Of a stretch of 64,000 bases of DNA, positions 11,879-24,580 are shown in pieces (positions within the stretch are counted from its first letter, which is position 1; the number at the start of each line of letters is the position of its first letter). Origin of the DNA: Auanema rhodensis. Lineage: Eukaryota; Nematoda; Chromadorea; Rhabditida; Rhabditidae. The notes under the pieces are model-generated. The model was given only the letters and a program-made list of their open reading frames with translations, ran no database searches and had not been told where the DNA came from. The translations under genes and the position numbers were made by a program. The stretch is from the NCBI GenBank assembly GCA_964057225.1, contig OZ059896.1:20332501-20396500 (forward strand), given 5' to 3'.

Positions 11879-14800
11879 TCGTCTTTGCCTTGAAAAATGG
11901 AATCTAAAAACATCTACTTTTTGCTAAATTATTTCGAAATTTTTCGAAAAAATTTTTGTCAAAATGTTTTTGGAAGCAATGTTGAGTGTACATGGAAACT
12001 CAACATACACTAATGCATCATTTTTCAAACGATCATAACTAATTTTTGTATTAAGCGTTTCTCAATGTAGTATAGTGCATTCGATGCGGATTTTTAAGCT
12101 GCGTCGATCTGTGTTATCAGATTTGCGCTAGCTTAAAAATGCACCGAGATATCAACTGATATAAGTTCACACTTATATCCTCGATTTTCACCCTGAAGAA
12201 TTAATTTTTTCGTTGAATAACACTGTCCATCGTCTTTGCCTTGAAAAATGGAATCTAAAAACATCTACTTTTTGCTAAATTATTTTGAAATTTTTCGAAA
12301 AAATTTTTGTCAAAATGTTTTTGGAAGCAATGTTGAGTGTACATGGAAACTCAACATACACTAATGCATCATTTTTCAAACGATCATAACTAATTTTTGT
12401 ATTAAGCGTTTTTCAATGTAGTATAGTGCATTCGATGCGGATTTTTAAGCTGCGTCGATCTGTGTTATCAGATTTGCGCTAGCTTAAAAATGCACCAAGA
12501 TATCAACTGATATAAGTTCACACTTATATCCTCGATTTTCACCCTAAAGAATTAATTTTTTCGTTGAATAACATTGTCCATCGTCTTTGCCTTGAATAAA
12601 GGAATCTAAAAACATCTACTTTTTGCTAAATTATTTCGAAATTTTTCGAAAAAATTTTTGTCAAAATGTTTTTGGAAGCAATGTTGAGTGTACATGGAAA
12701 CTCAACATACACTAATGCATCATTTTTCAAACGATCATAACTAATTTTTGTATTAAGCGTTTCTCAATGTAGTATAGTGCATTCGATGCGGATTTTTAAG
12801 CTGCGTCGATCTCTGTTATCAGATTTGCGCTAGCTTAAAAATGCACCGAGATATCAACTGATATAAGTTCACACTTATATCCTCGATTTTCACCCTGAAG
12901 GAATAATTTTTTCGTTGAATAACATTGTCCATCGTCTTTGCCTTGAAAAAAGGAATCTAAAAACATCTACTTTTTGCTAAATTATTTTGAAATTTTTCGA
13001 AAAAATTTTTGTCAAAATGTTTTTGGAAGCAATGTTGAGTGTACATGGAAACTCAACATACACTAATGCATCATTTTTCAAACGATCATAACTAATTTTC
13101 GTATTAAGCGTTTTTCAATGTAGTATAGTGCATTCGATGCGGATTTTTAAGCTGCGTCGATCTGTGTTATCAGATTTGCGCTAGCTTAAAAATGCACCAA
13201 GATATCAACTGATATAAGTTCACACTTATATCCTCGATTTTCACCCTAAAGAATTAATTTTTTCGTTGAATAACATTGTCCATCGTCTTTGCCTTGAATA
13301 AAGGAATCTAAAAACATCTACTTTTTGCTAAATTATTTCGAAATTTTTCGAAAAAATTTTTGTCAAAATGTTTTTGGAAGCAATGTTGAGTGTACATGGA
13401 AACTCAACATACACTAATGCATCATTTTTCAAACGATCATAACTAATTTTTGTATTAAGCGTTTCTCAATGTAGTATAGTGCATTCGATGCGGATTTTTA
13501 AGCTGCGTCGATCTCTGTTATCAGATTTGCGCTAGCTTAAAAATGCACCGAGATATCAACTGATATAAGTTCACACTTATATCCTCGATTTTCACCCTGA
13601 AGGAATAATTTTTTCGTTGAATAACATTGTCCATCGTCTTTGCCTTGAAAAAAGGAATCTAAAAACATCTACTTTTTGCTAAATTATTTTGAAATTTTTC
13701 GAAAAAATTTTTGTCAAAATGTTTTTGGAAGCAATGTTGAGTGTACATGGAAACTCAACATACACTAATGCATCATTTTTCAAACGATCATAACTAATTT
13801 TTGTATTAAGCGTTTCTCAATGTAGTATAGTGCATTCGATGCGGATTTTTAAGCTGCGTCGATCTGTGTTATCAGATTTGCGCTAGCTTAAAAATGCACC
13901 AAGATATCAACTGATATAAGTTCACACTTATATCCTCGATTTTCACCCTAAAGAATTAATTTTTTCGTTGAATAACATTGTCCATCGTCTTTGCCTTGAA
14001 TAAAGGAATCTAAAAACATCTACTTTTTGCTAAATTATTTCGAAATTTTTCGAAAAAATTTTTGTCAAAATGTTTTTGGAAGCAATGTTGAGTGTACATG
14101 GAAACTCAACATACACTAATGCATCATTTTTCAAACGATCATAACTAATTTTTGTATTAAGCGTTTCTCAATGTAGTATAGTGCATTCGATGCGGATTTT
14201 TAAGCTGCGTCGATCTCTGTTATCAGATTTGCGCTAGCTTAAAAATGCACCGAGATATCAACTGATATAAGTTCACACTTATATCCTCGATTTTCACCCT
14301 GAAGGAATAATTTTTTCGTTGAATAACATTGTCCATCGTCTTTGCCTTGAAAAAAGGAATCTAAAAACATCTACTTTTTGCTAAATTATTTTGAAATTTT
14401 TCGAAAAAATTTTTGTCAAAATGTTTTTGGAAGCAATGTTGAGTGTACATGGAAACTCAACATACACTAATGCATCATTTTTCAAACGATCATAACTAAT
14501 TTTTGTATTAAGCGTTTCTCAATGTAGTATAGTGCATTCGATGCGGATTTTTAAGCTGCGTCGATCTCTGTTATCAGATTTGCGCTAGCTTAAAAATGCA
14601 CCGAGATATCAACTGATATAAGTTCACACTTATATCCTCGATTTTCACCCTGAAGGAATAATTTTTTCGTTGAATAACATTGTCCATCGTCTTTGCCTTG
14701 AAAAAAGGAATCTAAAAACATCTACTTTTTGCTAAATTATTTTGAAATTTTTCGAAAAAATTTTTGTCAAAATGTTTTTGGAAGCAATGTTGAGTGTACA

Positions 14801-15388
14801 TGGAAACTCAACATACACTAATGCATCATTTTTCAAACGATCATAACTAATTTTCGTATTAAGCGTTTTTCAATGTAGTATAGTGCATTCGATGCGGATT
14901 TTTAAGCTGCGTCGATCTGTGTTATCAGATTTGCGCTAGCTTAAAAATGCACCAAGATATCAACTGATATAAGTTCACACTTATATCCTCGATTTTCACC
15001 CTAAAGAATTAATTTTTTCGTTGAATAACATTGTCCATCGTCTTTGCCTTGAATAAAGGAATCTAAAAACATCTACTTTTTGCTAAATTATTTCGAAATT
15101 TTTCGAAAAAATTTTTGTCAAAATGTTTTTGGAAGCAATGTTGAGTGTACATGGAAACTCAACATACACTAATGCATCATTTTTCAAACGATCATAACTA
15201 ATTTTTGTATTAAGCGTTTCTCAATGTAGTATAGTGCATTCGATGCGGATTTTTAAGCTGCGTCGATCTCTGTTATCAGATTTGCGCTAGCTTAAAAATG
15301 CACCGAGATATCAACTGATATAAGTTCACACTTATATCCTCGATTTTCACCCTGAAGGAATAATTTTTTCGTTGAATAACATTGTCCA

Positions 15389-15739
15389 TCGTCTTCGCCT
15401 TGAAAAAAGGAATCTAAAAACATCTACTTTTTGCTAAATTATTTTGAAATTTTTCGAAAAAATTTTTGTCAAAATGTTTTTGGAAGCAATGTTGAGTGTA
15501 CATGGAAACTCAACATACACTAATGCATCATTTTTCAAACGATCATAACTAATTTTTGTATTAAGCGTTTTTCAATGTAGTATAGTGCATTCGATGCGGA
15601 TTTTTAAGCTGCGTCGATCTGTGTTATCAGATTTGCGCTAGCTTAAAAATGCACCAAGATATCAACTGATATAAGTTCACACTTATATCCTCGATTTTCA
15701 CCCTAAAGAATTAATTTTTTCGTTGAATAACATTGTCCA
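15389..15739 (+). repeat. Chimeric monomer in the left arm
   Basis: Opens with the rare TCTTCGCCTTG found otherwise only at 6642, but from TTTTTCAATG on it matches the next monomer type, 6993 (CGATGCGG, ACCAAG, CTAAAG). It is then followed by a GAATTTAAAA monomer (15740), as 6993 is followed by 7344. This equals an exchange that removed one monomer length between the 6642 and 6993 types. Confidence 0.7.
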
Positions 15740-17143
15740 TCGTCTTTGCCTTGAATAAAGGAATTTAAAAACATCTACTTTTTGCTAAATTATTTCGAAA
15801 TTTTTCGAAAAAATTTTTGTCAAAATGTTTTTGGAAGCAATGTTGAGTGTACATGGAAACTCAACATACACTAATGCATCATTTTTCAAACGATCATAAC
15901 TAATTTTTGTATTAAGCGTTTCTCAATGTAGTATAGTGCATTCGATGCGGATTTTTAAGCTGCGTCGATCTGTGTTATCAGATTTGCGCTAGCTTAAAAA
16001 TGCACCAAGATATCAACTGATATAAGTTCACACTTATATCCTCGATTTTCACCCTAAAGAATTAATTTTTTCGTTGAATAACATTGTCCATCGTCTTTGC
16101 CTTGAATAAAGGAATCTAAAAACATCTACTTTTTGCTAAATTATTTCGAAATTTTTCGAAAAAATTTTTGTCAAAATGTTTTTGGAAGCAATGTTGAGTG
16201 TACATGGAAACTCAACATACACTAATGCATCATTTTTCAAACGATCATAACTAATTTTTGTATTAAGCGTTTCTCAATGTAGTATAGTGCATTCGATGCG
16301 GATTTTTAAGCTGCGTCGATCTCTGTTATCAGATTTGCGCTAGCTTAAAAATGCACCGAGATATCAACTGATATAAGTTCACACTTATATCCTCGATTTT
16401 CACCCTGAAGGAATAATTTTTTCGTTGAATAACATTGTCCATCGTCTTTGCCTTGAAAAAAGGAATCTAAAAACATCTACTTCTTGCTAAATTATTTTGA
16501 AATTTTTCGAAAAAATTTTTGTCAAAATGTTTTTGGAAGCAATGTTGAGTGTACATGGAAACTCAACATACACTAATGCATCATTTTTCAAACGATCATA
16601 ACTAATTTTTGTATTAAGCGTTTTTCAATGTAGTATAGTGCATTCGATGCGGATTTTTAAGCTGCGTCGATCTGTGTTATCAGATTTGCGCTAGCTTAAA
16701 AATGCACCAAGATATCAACTGATATAAGTTCACACTTATATCCTCGATTTTCACCCTAAAGAATTAATTTTTTCGTTGAATAACATTGTCCATCGTCTTT
16801 GCCTTGAATAAAGGAATCTAAAAACATCTACTTTTTGCTAAATTATTTCGAAATTTTTCGAAAAAATTTTTGTCAAAATGTTTTTGGAAGCAATGTTGAG
16901 TGTACATGGAAACTCAACATACACTAATGCATCATTTTTCAAACGATCATAACTAATTTTTGTATTAAGCGTTTCTCAATGTAGTATAGTGCATTCAATG
17001 CGGATTTTTAAGCTGCGTCGATCTGTGTTATCAGATTTGCGCTAGCTTAAAAATGCACCGAGATATCAACTGATATAAGTTCACACTTATATCCTCGATT
17101 TTCACCCTAAAGAATTAATTTTTTCGTTGAATAACATTGTCCA

Positions 17144-19472
17144 TCGTCTTTGCCTTGAATAAAGGAATCTAAAAACATCTACTTTTTGCTAAATTATTTC
17201 GAAATTTTTCGAAAAAATTTTTGTCAAAATGTTTTTGGAAGCAATGTTGAGTGTACATGGAAACTCAACATACACTAATGCATCATTTTTCAAACGATCA
17301 TAACTAATTTTTGTATTAAGCGTTTCTCAATGTAGTATAGTGCATTCGATGCGGATTTTTAAGCTGCGTCGATCTCTGTTATCAGATTTGCGCTAGCTTA
17401 AAAATGCACCGAGATATCAACTGATATAAGTTCACACTTATATCCTCGATTTTCACCCTGAAGGAATAATTTTTTCGTTGAATAACATTGTCCATCGTCT
17501 TTGCCTTGAAAAAAGGAATCTAAAAACATCTACTTTTTGCTAAATTATTTTGAAATTTTTCGAAAAAATTTTTGTCAAAATGTTTTTGGAAGCAATGTTG
17601 AGTGTACATGGAAACTCAACATACACTAATGCATCATTTTTCAAACGATCATAACTAATTTTTGTATTAAGCGTTTCTCAATGTAGTATAGTGCATTCAA
17701 TGCGGATTTTTAAGCTGCGTCGATCTGTGTTATCAGATTTGCGCTAGCTTAAAAATGCACCGAGATATCAACTGATATAAGTTCACACTTACATCCTCGA
17801 TTTTCACCCTGAAGAATTAATTTTTTCGTTGAATAACACTGTCCATCGTCTTTGCCTTGAAAAATGGAATCTAAAAACATCTACTTTTTGCTAAATTATT
17901 TTGAAATTTTTCGAAAAAATTTTTGTCAAAATGTTTTTGGAAGCAATGTTGAGTGTACATGGAAACTCAACATACACTAATGCATCATTTTTCAAACGAT
18001 CATAACTAATTTTTGTATTAAGCGTTTTTCAATGTAGTATAGTGCATTCGATGCGGATTTTTAAGCTGCGTCGATCTGTGTTATCAGATTTGCGCTAGCT
18101 TAAAAATGCACCAAGATATCAACTGATATAAGTTCACACTTATATCCTCGATTTTCACCCTAAAGAATTAATTTTTTCGTTGAATAACATTGTCCATCGT
18201 CTTTGCCTTGAATAAAGGAATTTAAAAACATCTACTTTTTGCTAAATTATTTCGAAATTTTTCGAAAAAATTTTTGTCAAAATGTTTTTGGAAGCAATGT
18301 TGAGTGTACATGGAAACTCAACATACACTAATGCATCATTTTTCAAACGATCATAACTAATTTTTGTATTAAGCGTTTCTCAATGTAGTATAGTGCATTC
18401 GATGCGGATTTTTAAGCTGCGTCGATCTGTGTTATCAGATTTGCGCTAGCTTAAAAATGCACCAAGATATCAACTGATATAAGTTCACACTTATATCCTC
18501 GATTTTCACCCTAAAGAATTAATTTTTTCGTTGAATAACATTGTCCATCGTCTTTGCCTTGAATAAAGGAATCTAAAAACATCTACTTTTTGCTAAATTA
18601 TTTCGAAATTTTTCGAAAAAATTTTTGTCAAAATGTTTTTGGAAGCAATGTTGAGTGTACATGGAAACTCAACATACACTAATGCATCATTTTTCAAACG
18701 ATCATAACTAATTTTTGTATTAAGCGTTTCTCAATGTAGTATAGTGCATTCGATGCGGATTTTTAAGCTGCGTCGATCTCTGTTATCAGATTTGCGCTAG
18801 CTTAAAAATGCACCGAGATATCAACTGATATAAGTTCACACTTATATCCTCGATTTTCACCCTGAAGGAATGATTTTTTCGTTGAATAACATTGTCCATC
18901 GTCTTTGCCTTGAAAAAAGGAATCTAAAAACATCTACTTCTTGCTAAATTATTTTGAAATTTTTCGAAAAAATTTTTGTCAAAATGTTTTTGGAAGCAAT
19001 GTTGAGTGTACATGGAAACTCAACATACACTAATGCATCATTTTTCAAACGATCATAACTAATTTTTGTATTAAGCGTTTTTCAATGTAGTATAGTGCAT
19101 TCGATGCGGATTTTTAAGCTGCGTCGATCTGTGTTATCAGATTTGCGCTAGCTTAAAAATGCACCAAGATATCAACTGATATAAGTTCACACTTATATCC
19201 TCGATTTTCACCCTAAAGAATTAATTTTTTCGTTGAATAACATTGTCCATCGTCTTTGCCTTGAATAAAGGAATCTAAAAACATCTACTTTTTGCTAAAT
19301 TATTTCGAAATTTTTCGAAAAAATTTTTGTCAAAATGTTTTTGGAAGCAATGTTGAGTGTACATGGAAACTCAACATACACTAATGCATCATTTTTCAAA
19401 CGATCATAACTAATTTTTGTATTAAGCGTTTCTCAATGTAGTATAGTGCATTCAATGCGGATTTTTAAGCTG
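17144..19472 (+). repeat. Seven-monomer haplotype cassette, copy 2
   Basis: Repeats the order of 6291-8619, including the GAATTTAAAA monomer (18197) and the private CTACTTCTTG change (18940, exactly 10853 bp after 8087). A partial relative lies at 15740-17143, which has the GAATTT monomer and CTACTTCTTG (16483), spaced 2457 bp (7 x 351) before this copy. Confidence 0.85.
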
Positions 19473-22400
19473 CGTCGATCTGTGTTATCAGATTTGCGCT
19501 AGCTTAAAAATGCACCGAGATATCAACTGATATAAGTTCACACTTATATCCTCGATTTTCACCCTGAAGAATTAATTTTTTCGTTGAATAACACTGTCCA
19601 TCGTCTTTGCCTTGAAAAATGGAATCTAAAAACATCTACTTTTTGCTAAATTATTTTGAAATTTTTCGAAAAAATTTTTGTCAAAATGTTTTTGGAAGCA
19701 ATGTTGAGTGTACATGGAAACTCAACATACACTAATGCATCATTTTTCAAACGATCATAACTAATTTTTGTATTAAGCGTTTCTCAATGTAGTATAGTGC
19801 ATTCGATGCGGATTTTTAAGCTGCGTCGATCTGTGTTATCAGATTTGCGCTAGCTTAAAAATGCACCGAGATATCAACTGATATAAGTTCACACTTATAT
19901 CCTCGATTTTCACCCTGAAGAATTAATTTTTTCGTTGAATAACATTGTCCATCGTCTTTGCCTTGAATAAAGGAATCTAAAAACATCTACTTTTTGCTAA
20001 ATTATTTTGAAATTTTTCGAAAAAATTTTTGTCAAAATGTTTTTGGAAGCAATGTTGAGTGTACATGGAAACTCAACATACACTAATGCATCATTTTTCA
20101 AACGATCATAACTAATTTTTGTATTAAGCGTTTCTCAATGTCGTATAGTGCATTCGATGCGGATTTTTAAGCTGCGTCGATCTGTGTTATCAGATTTGCG
20201 CTAGCTTAAAAATGCACCGAGATATCAACTGATATAAGTTCACACTTATATCCTCGATTTTCACCCTGAAGAATTAATTTTTTCGTTGAATAACATTGTC
20301 CATCGTCTTTGCCTTGAATAAAGGAATCTAAAAACATCTACTTTTTGCTAAATTATTTTGAAATTTTTCGAAAAAATTTTTGTCAAAATGTTTTTGGAAG
20401 CAATGTTGAGTGTACATGGAAACTCAACATACACTAATGCATCATTTTTCAAACGATCATAACTAATTTTTGTATTAAGCGTTTCTCAATGTAGTATAGT
20501 GCATTCGATGCGGATTTTTAAGCTGCGTCGATCTCTGTTATCAGATTTGCGCTAGCTTAAAAATGCACCGAGATATCAACTGATATAAGTTCACACTTAT
20601 ATCCTCGATTTTCACCCTGAAGGAATAATTTTTTCGTTGAATAACATTGTCCATCGTCTTTGCCTTGAATAAAGGAATTTAAAAACATCTACTTTTTGCT
20701 AAATTATTTCGAAATTTTTCGAAAAAATTTTTGTCAAAATGTTTTTGGAAGCAATGTTGAGTGTACATGGAAACTCAACATACACTAATGCATCATTTTT
20801 CAAACGATCATAACTAATTTTTGTATTAAGCGTTTCTCAATGTAGTATAGTGCATTCGATGCGGATTTTTAAGCTGCGTCGATCTGTGTTATCAGATTTG
20901 CGCTAGCTTAAAAATGCACCAAGATATCAACTGATATAAGTTCACACTTATATCCTCGATTTTCACCCTAAAGAATTAATTTTTTCGTTGAATAACATTG
21001 TCCATCGTCTTTGCCTTGAATAAAGGAATCTAAAAACATCTACTTTTTGCTAAATTATTTCGAAATTTTTCGAAAAAATTTTTGTCAAAATGTTTTTGGA
21101 AGCAATGTTGAGTGTACATGGAAACTCAACATACACTAATGCATCATTTTTCAAACGATCATAACTAATTTTTGTATTAAGCGTTTTTCAATGTAGTATA
21201 GTGCATTCGATGCGCATTTTTAAGCTGCGTCGATCTCTGTTATCAGATTTGCGCTAGCTTAAAAATGCACCGAGATATCAACTGATATAAGTTCACACTT
21301 ATATCCTCGATTTTCACCCTGAAGGAATAATTTTTTCGTTGAATAACATTGTCCATCGTCTTTGCCTTGAAAAAAGGAATCTAAAAACATCTACTTTTTG
21401 CTAAATTATTTTGAAATTTTTCGAAAAAATTTTTGTCAAAATGTTTTTGGAAGCAATGTTGAGTGTACATGGAAACTCAACATACACTAATGCATCATTT
21501 TTCAAACGATCATAACTAATTTTTGTATTAAGCGTTTTTCAATGTAGTATAGTGCATTCGATGCGGATTTTTAAGCTGCGTCGATCTGTGTTATCAGATT
21601 TGCGCTAGCTTAAAAATGCACCAAGATATCAACTGATATAAGTTCACACTTATATCCTCGATTTTCACCCTAAAGAATTAATTTTTTCGTTGAATAACAT
21701 TGTCCATCGTCTTTGCCTTGAATAAAGGAATCTAAAAACATCTACTTTTTGCTAAATTATTTCGAAATTTTTCGAAAAAATTTTTGTCAAAATGTTTTTG
21801 GAAGCAATGTTGAGTGTACATGGAAACTCAACATACACTAATGCATCATTTTTCAAACGATCACAACTAATTTTTGTATTAAGCGTTTCTCAATGTAGTA
21901 TAGTGCATTCAATGCGGATTTTTAAGCTGCGTCGATCTGTGTTATCAGATTTGCGCTAGCTTAAAAATGCACCGAGATATCAACTGATATAAGTTCACAC
22001 TTATATCCTCGATTTTCACCCTGAAGGAATAATTTTTTCGTTGAATAACATTGTCCATCGTCTTTGCCTTGAATAAAGGAATTTAAAAACATCTACTTTT
22101 TGCTAAATTATTTCGAAATTTTTCGAAAAAATTTTTGTCAAAATGTTTTTGGAAGCAATGTTGAGTGTACATGGAAACTCAACATACACTAATGCATCAT
22201 TTTTCAAACGATCATAACTAATTTTTGTATTAAGCGTTTCTCAATGTAGTATAGTGCATTCGATGCGGATTTTTAAGCTGCGTCGATCTGTGTTATCAGA
22301 TTTGCGCTAGCTTAAAAATGCACCAAGATATCAACTGATATAAGTTCACACTTATATCCTCGATTTTCACCCTAAAGAATTAATTTTTTCGTTGAATAAC

Positions 22401-24163
22401 ATTGTCCATCGTCTTTGCCTTGAATAAAGGAATTTAAAAACATCTACTTTTTGCTAAATTATTTCGAAATTTTTCGAAAAAATTTTTGTCAAAATGTTTT
22501 TGGAAGCAATGTTGAGTGTACATGGAAACTCAACATACACTAATGCATCATTTTTCAAACGATCATAACTAATTTTTGTATTAAGCGTTTCTCAATGTAG
22601 TATAGTGCATTCAATGCGGATTTTTAAGCTGCGTCGATCTGTGTTATCAGATTTGCGCTAGCTTAAAAATGCACCGAGATATCAACTGATATAAGTTCAC
22701 ACTTATATCCTCGATTTTCACCCTGAAGGAATAATTTTTTCGTTGAATAACATTGTCCATCGTCTTTGCCTTGAATAAAGGAATTTAAAAACATCTACTT
22801 TTTGCTAAATTATTTCGAAATTTTTCGAAAAAATTTTTGTCAAAATGTTTTTGGAAGCAATGTTGAGTGTACATGGAAACTCAACATACACTAATGCATC
22901 ATTTTTCAAACGATCATAACTAATTTTTGTATTAAGCGTTTCTCAATGTAGTATAGTGCATTCGATGCGGATTTTTAAGCTGCGTCGATCTGTGTTATCA
23001 GATTTGCGCTAGCTTAAAAATGCACCAAGATATCAACTGATATAAGTTCACACTTATATCCTCGATTTTCACCCTAAAGAATTAATTTTTTCGTTGAATA
23101 ACATTGTCCATCGTCTTTGCCTTGAATAAAGGAATCTAAAAACATCTACTTTTTGCTAAATTATTTCGAAATTTTTCGAAAAAATTTTTGTCAAAATGTT
23201 TTTGGAAGCAATGTTGAGTGTACATGGAAACTCAACATACACTAATGCATCATTTTTCAAACGATCATAACTAATTTTTGTATTAAGCGTTTTTCAATGT
23301 AGTATAGTGCATTCGATGCGGATTTTTAAGCTGCGTCGATCTGTGTTATCAGATTTGCGCTAGCTTAAAAATGCACCAAGATATCAACTGATATAAGTTC
23401 ACACTTATATCCTCGATTTTCACCCTAAAGAATTAATTTTTTCGTTGAATAACATTGTCCATCGTCTTTGCCTTGAATAAAGGAATCTAAAAACATCTAC
23501 TTTTTGCTAAATTATTTCGAAATTTTTCGAAAAAATTTTTGTCAAAATGTTTTTGGAAGCAATGTTGAGTGTACATGGAAACTCAACATACACTAATGCA
23601 TCATTTTTCAAACGATCATAACTAATTTTTGTATTAAGCGTTTCTCAATGTAGTATAGTGCATTCGATGCGGATTTTTAAGCTGCGTCGATCTGTGTTAT
23701 CAGATTTGCGCTAGCTTAAAAATGCACCAAGATATCAACTGATATAAGTTCACACTTATATCCTCGATTTTCACCCTAAAGAATTAATTTTTTCGTTGAA
23801 TAACATTGTCCATCGTCTTTGCCTTGAATAAAGGAATCTAAAAACATCTACTTTTTGCTAAATTATTTCGAAATTTTTCGAAAAAATTTTTGTCAAAATG
23901 TTTTTGGAAGCAATGTTGAGTGTACATGGAAACTCAACATACACTAATGCATCATTTTTCAAACGATCATAACTAATTTTTGTATTAAGCGTTTCTCAAT
24001 GTAGTATAGTGCATTCAATGCGGATTTTTAAGCTGCGTCGATCTGCGTTATCAGATTTGCGCTAGCTTAAAAATGCACCGAGATATCAACTGATATAAGT
24101 TCACACTTATATCCTCGATTTTCACCCTGAAGAATTAATTTTTTCGTTGAATAACACTGTCCA

Positions 24164-24580
24164 TCGTCTTTGCTTTGAAAAATGGAATCTAAAAACATCT
24201 ACTTTTTGCTAAATTATTTTGAAATTTTTCGAAAAAATTTTTGTCAAAATGTTTTTGGAAGCAATGTTGAGTGTACATGGAAACTCAACATACACTAATG
24301 CATCATTTTTCAAACGATCATAACTAATTTTTGTATTAAGCGTTTTTCAATGTAGTACAGCTTAAAAATCCGCATTGAATGCACTATACTACATTGAGAA
24401 ACGCTTAATACAAAAATTAGTTATGATCGTTTGAAAAATGATGCATTAGTGTATGTTGAGTTTCCATGTACACTCAACATTGCTTCCAAAAACATTTTGA
24501 CAAAAATTTTTTCGAAAAATTTCGAAATAATTTAGCAAAAAGTAGATGTTTTTAGATTCCTTTATTCAAGGCAAAGACGA
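24164..24580. other. Head-to-head inversion junction between the two arms
   Basis: The direct monomer starting at 24164 stops after monomer position 194 (AATGTAGTA, ending 24357). The next base begins the reverse complement of monomer position 223 (CAGCTTAAAAATCCGC). The result is an inverted repeat with 194-bp first arms, 24164-24357 against 24387-24580, around a 29-bp spacer at 24358-24386; the symmetry then continues as monomer-level inversion to both window ends. The breakpoint shows no microhomology and no inserted bases. I count five mismatches between the two 194-bp arms, at monomer positions 11, 17, 20, 57 and 183, so they are not copies of one molecule strand. A mis-join in assembly cannot be excluded from sequence alone. 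Confidence 0.9.

Larger units (their letters stand above)
9099..12580 (+). repeat. Ten-monomer higher-order block, copy 2 (3482 bp)
   Basis: Matches 2458-5939 monomer by monomer, including the rare TTATTCCG and GCGTTAT variants and both 337-bp deletions. Differences are few, for example CTTCAATAAAGG at about 9462 where copy 1 has CTTGAATAAAGG, and CTGAAGGAATAA near 11506 where copy 1 has CTGAAGAATTAA. Upstream, monomer 8748 shares only its second half with monomer 2107, so the left boundary of the duplication probably lies inside 8748-9098. Confidence 0.92.
10152..12931 (+). repeat. 1390-bp tetramer pair inside block copy 2
   Basis: 10152-11541 and 11542-12931, each a 337-bp monomer plus three 351-bp monomers, equivalent to 3511-6290. 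Since the pair exists in both large blocks, the tetramer duplication came first and was then carried along in the larger duplication. Confidence 0.9.
1..24357 (+). repeat. Left arm of 351-bp satellite array, 69 complete monomers plus a 194-bp partial
   Basis: Direct head-to-tail tandem repeat. I tracked the phase by the motif TCGTCTTTGC, which recurs at 1, 352, 703, 1054, 1405, 1756, 2107, 2458 and so on up to 24164. Spacing is 351 bp except for four monomers of 337 bp (3511, 4901, 10152, 11542). 24163 bases plus 4 x 14 equals 69 x 351 exactly, so no other net indel exists. Monomers differ at a limited set of positions, mostly transitions: C/T at monomer position 57, C/T at 90 and 183, G/A at 206, and G/A at 268, plus AATAAAGG, AAAAAAGG or AAAATGG near 15-22. 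There is no unique sequence between monomers and no gene. Frames 1 to 3 on the + strand and the - strand frames I checked are closed within every monomer. The strand label is arbitrary and only records orientation relative to the right arm. Confidence 0.98.

Noticed and set aside
1-24357. CRISPR array, because of long regular direct repeats
   Set aside because: The repeat is 351 bp with no unique spacers; every base belongs to the repeat unit, and there are no cas-like genes.
24358-24386. Inverted repeat as terminal repeats of a transposon
   Set aside because: The symmetry extends as whole satellite monomers for tens of kb; there is no transposase, no target-site duplication and no internal unique sequence.
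24164-24580. Fold-back sequencing artefact as the sole explanation of the palindrome
   Set aside because: The two arms differ at five of 194 positions next to the centre and the following monomers have a different variant order, so the right side is not the reverse copy of the left. A scaffolding mis-join remains possible.
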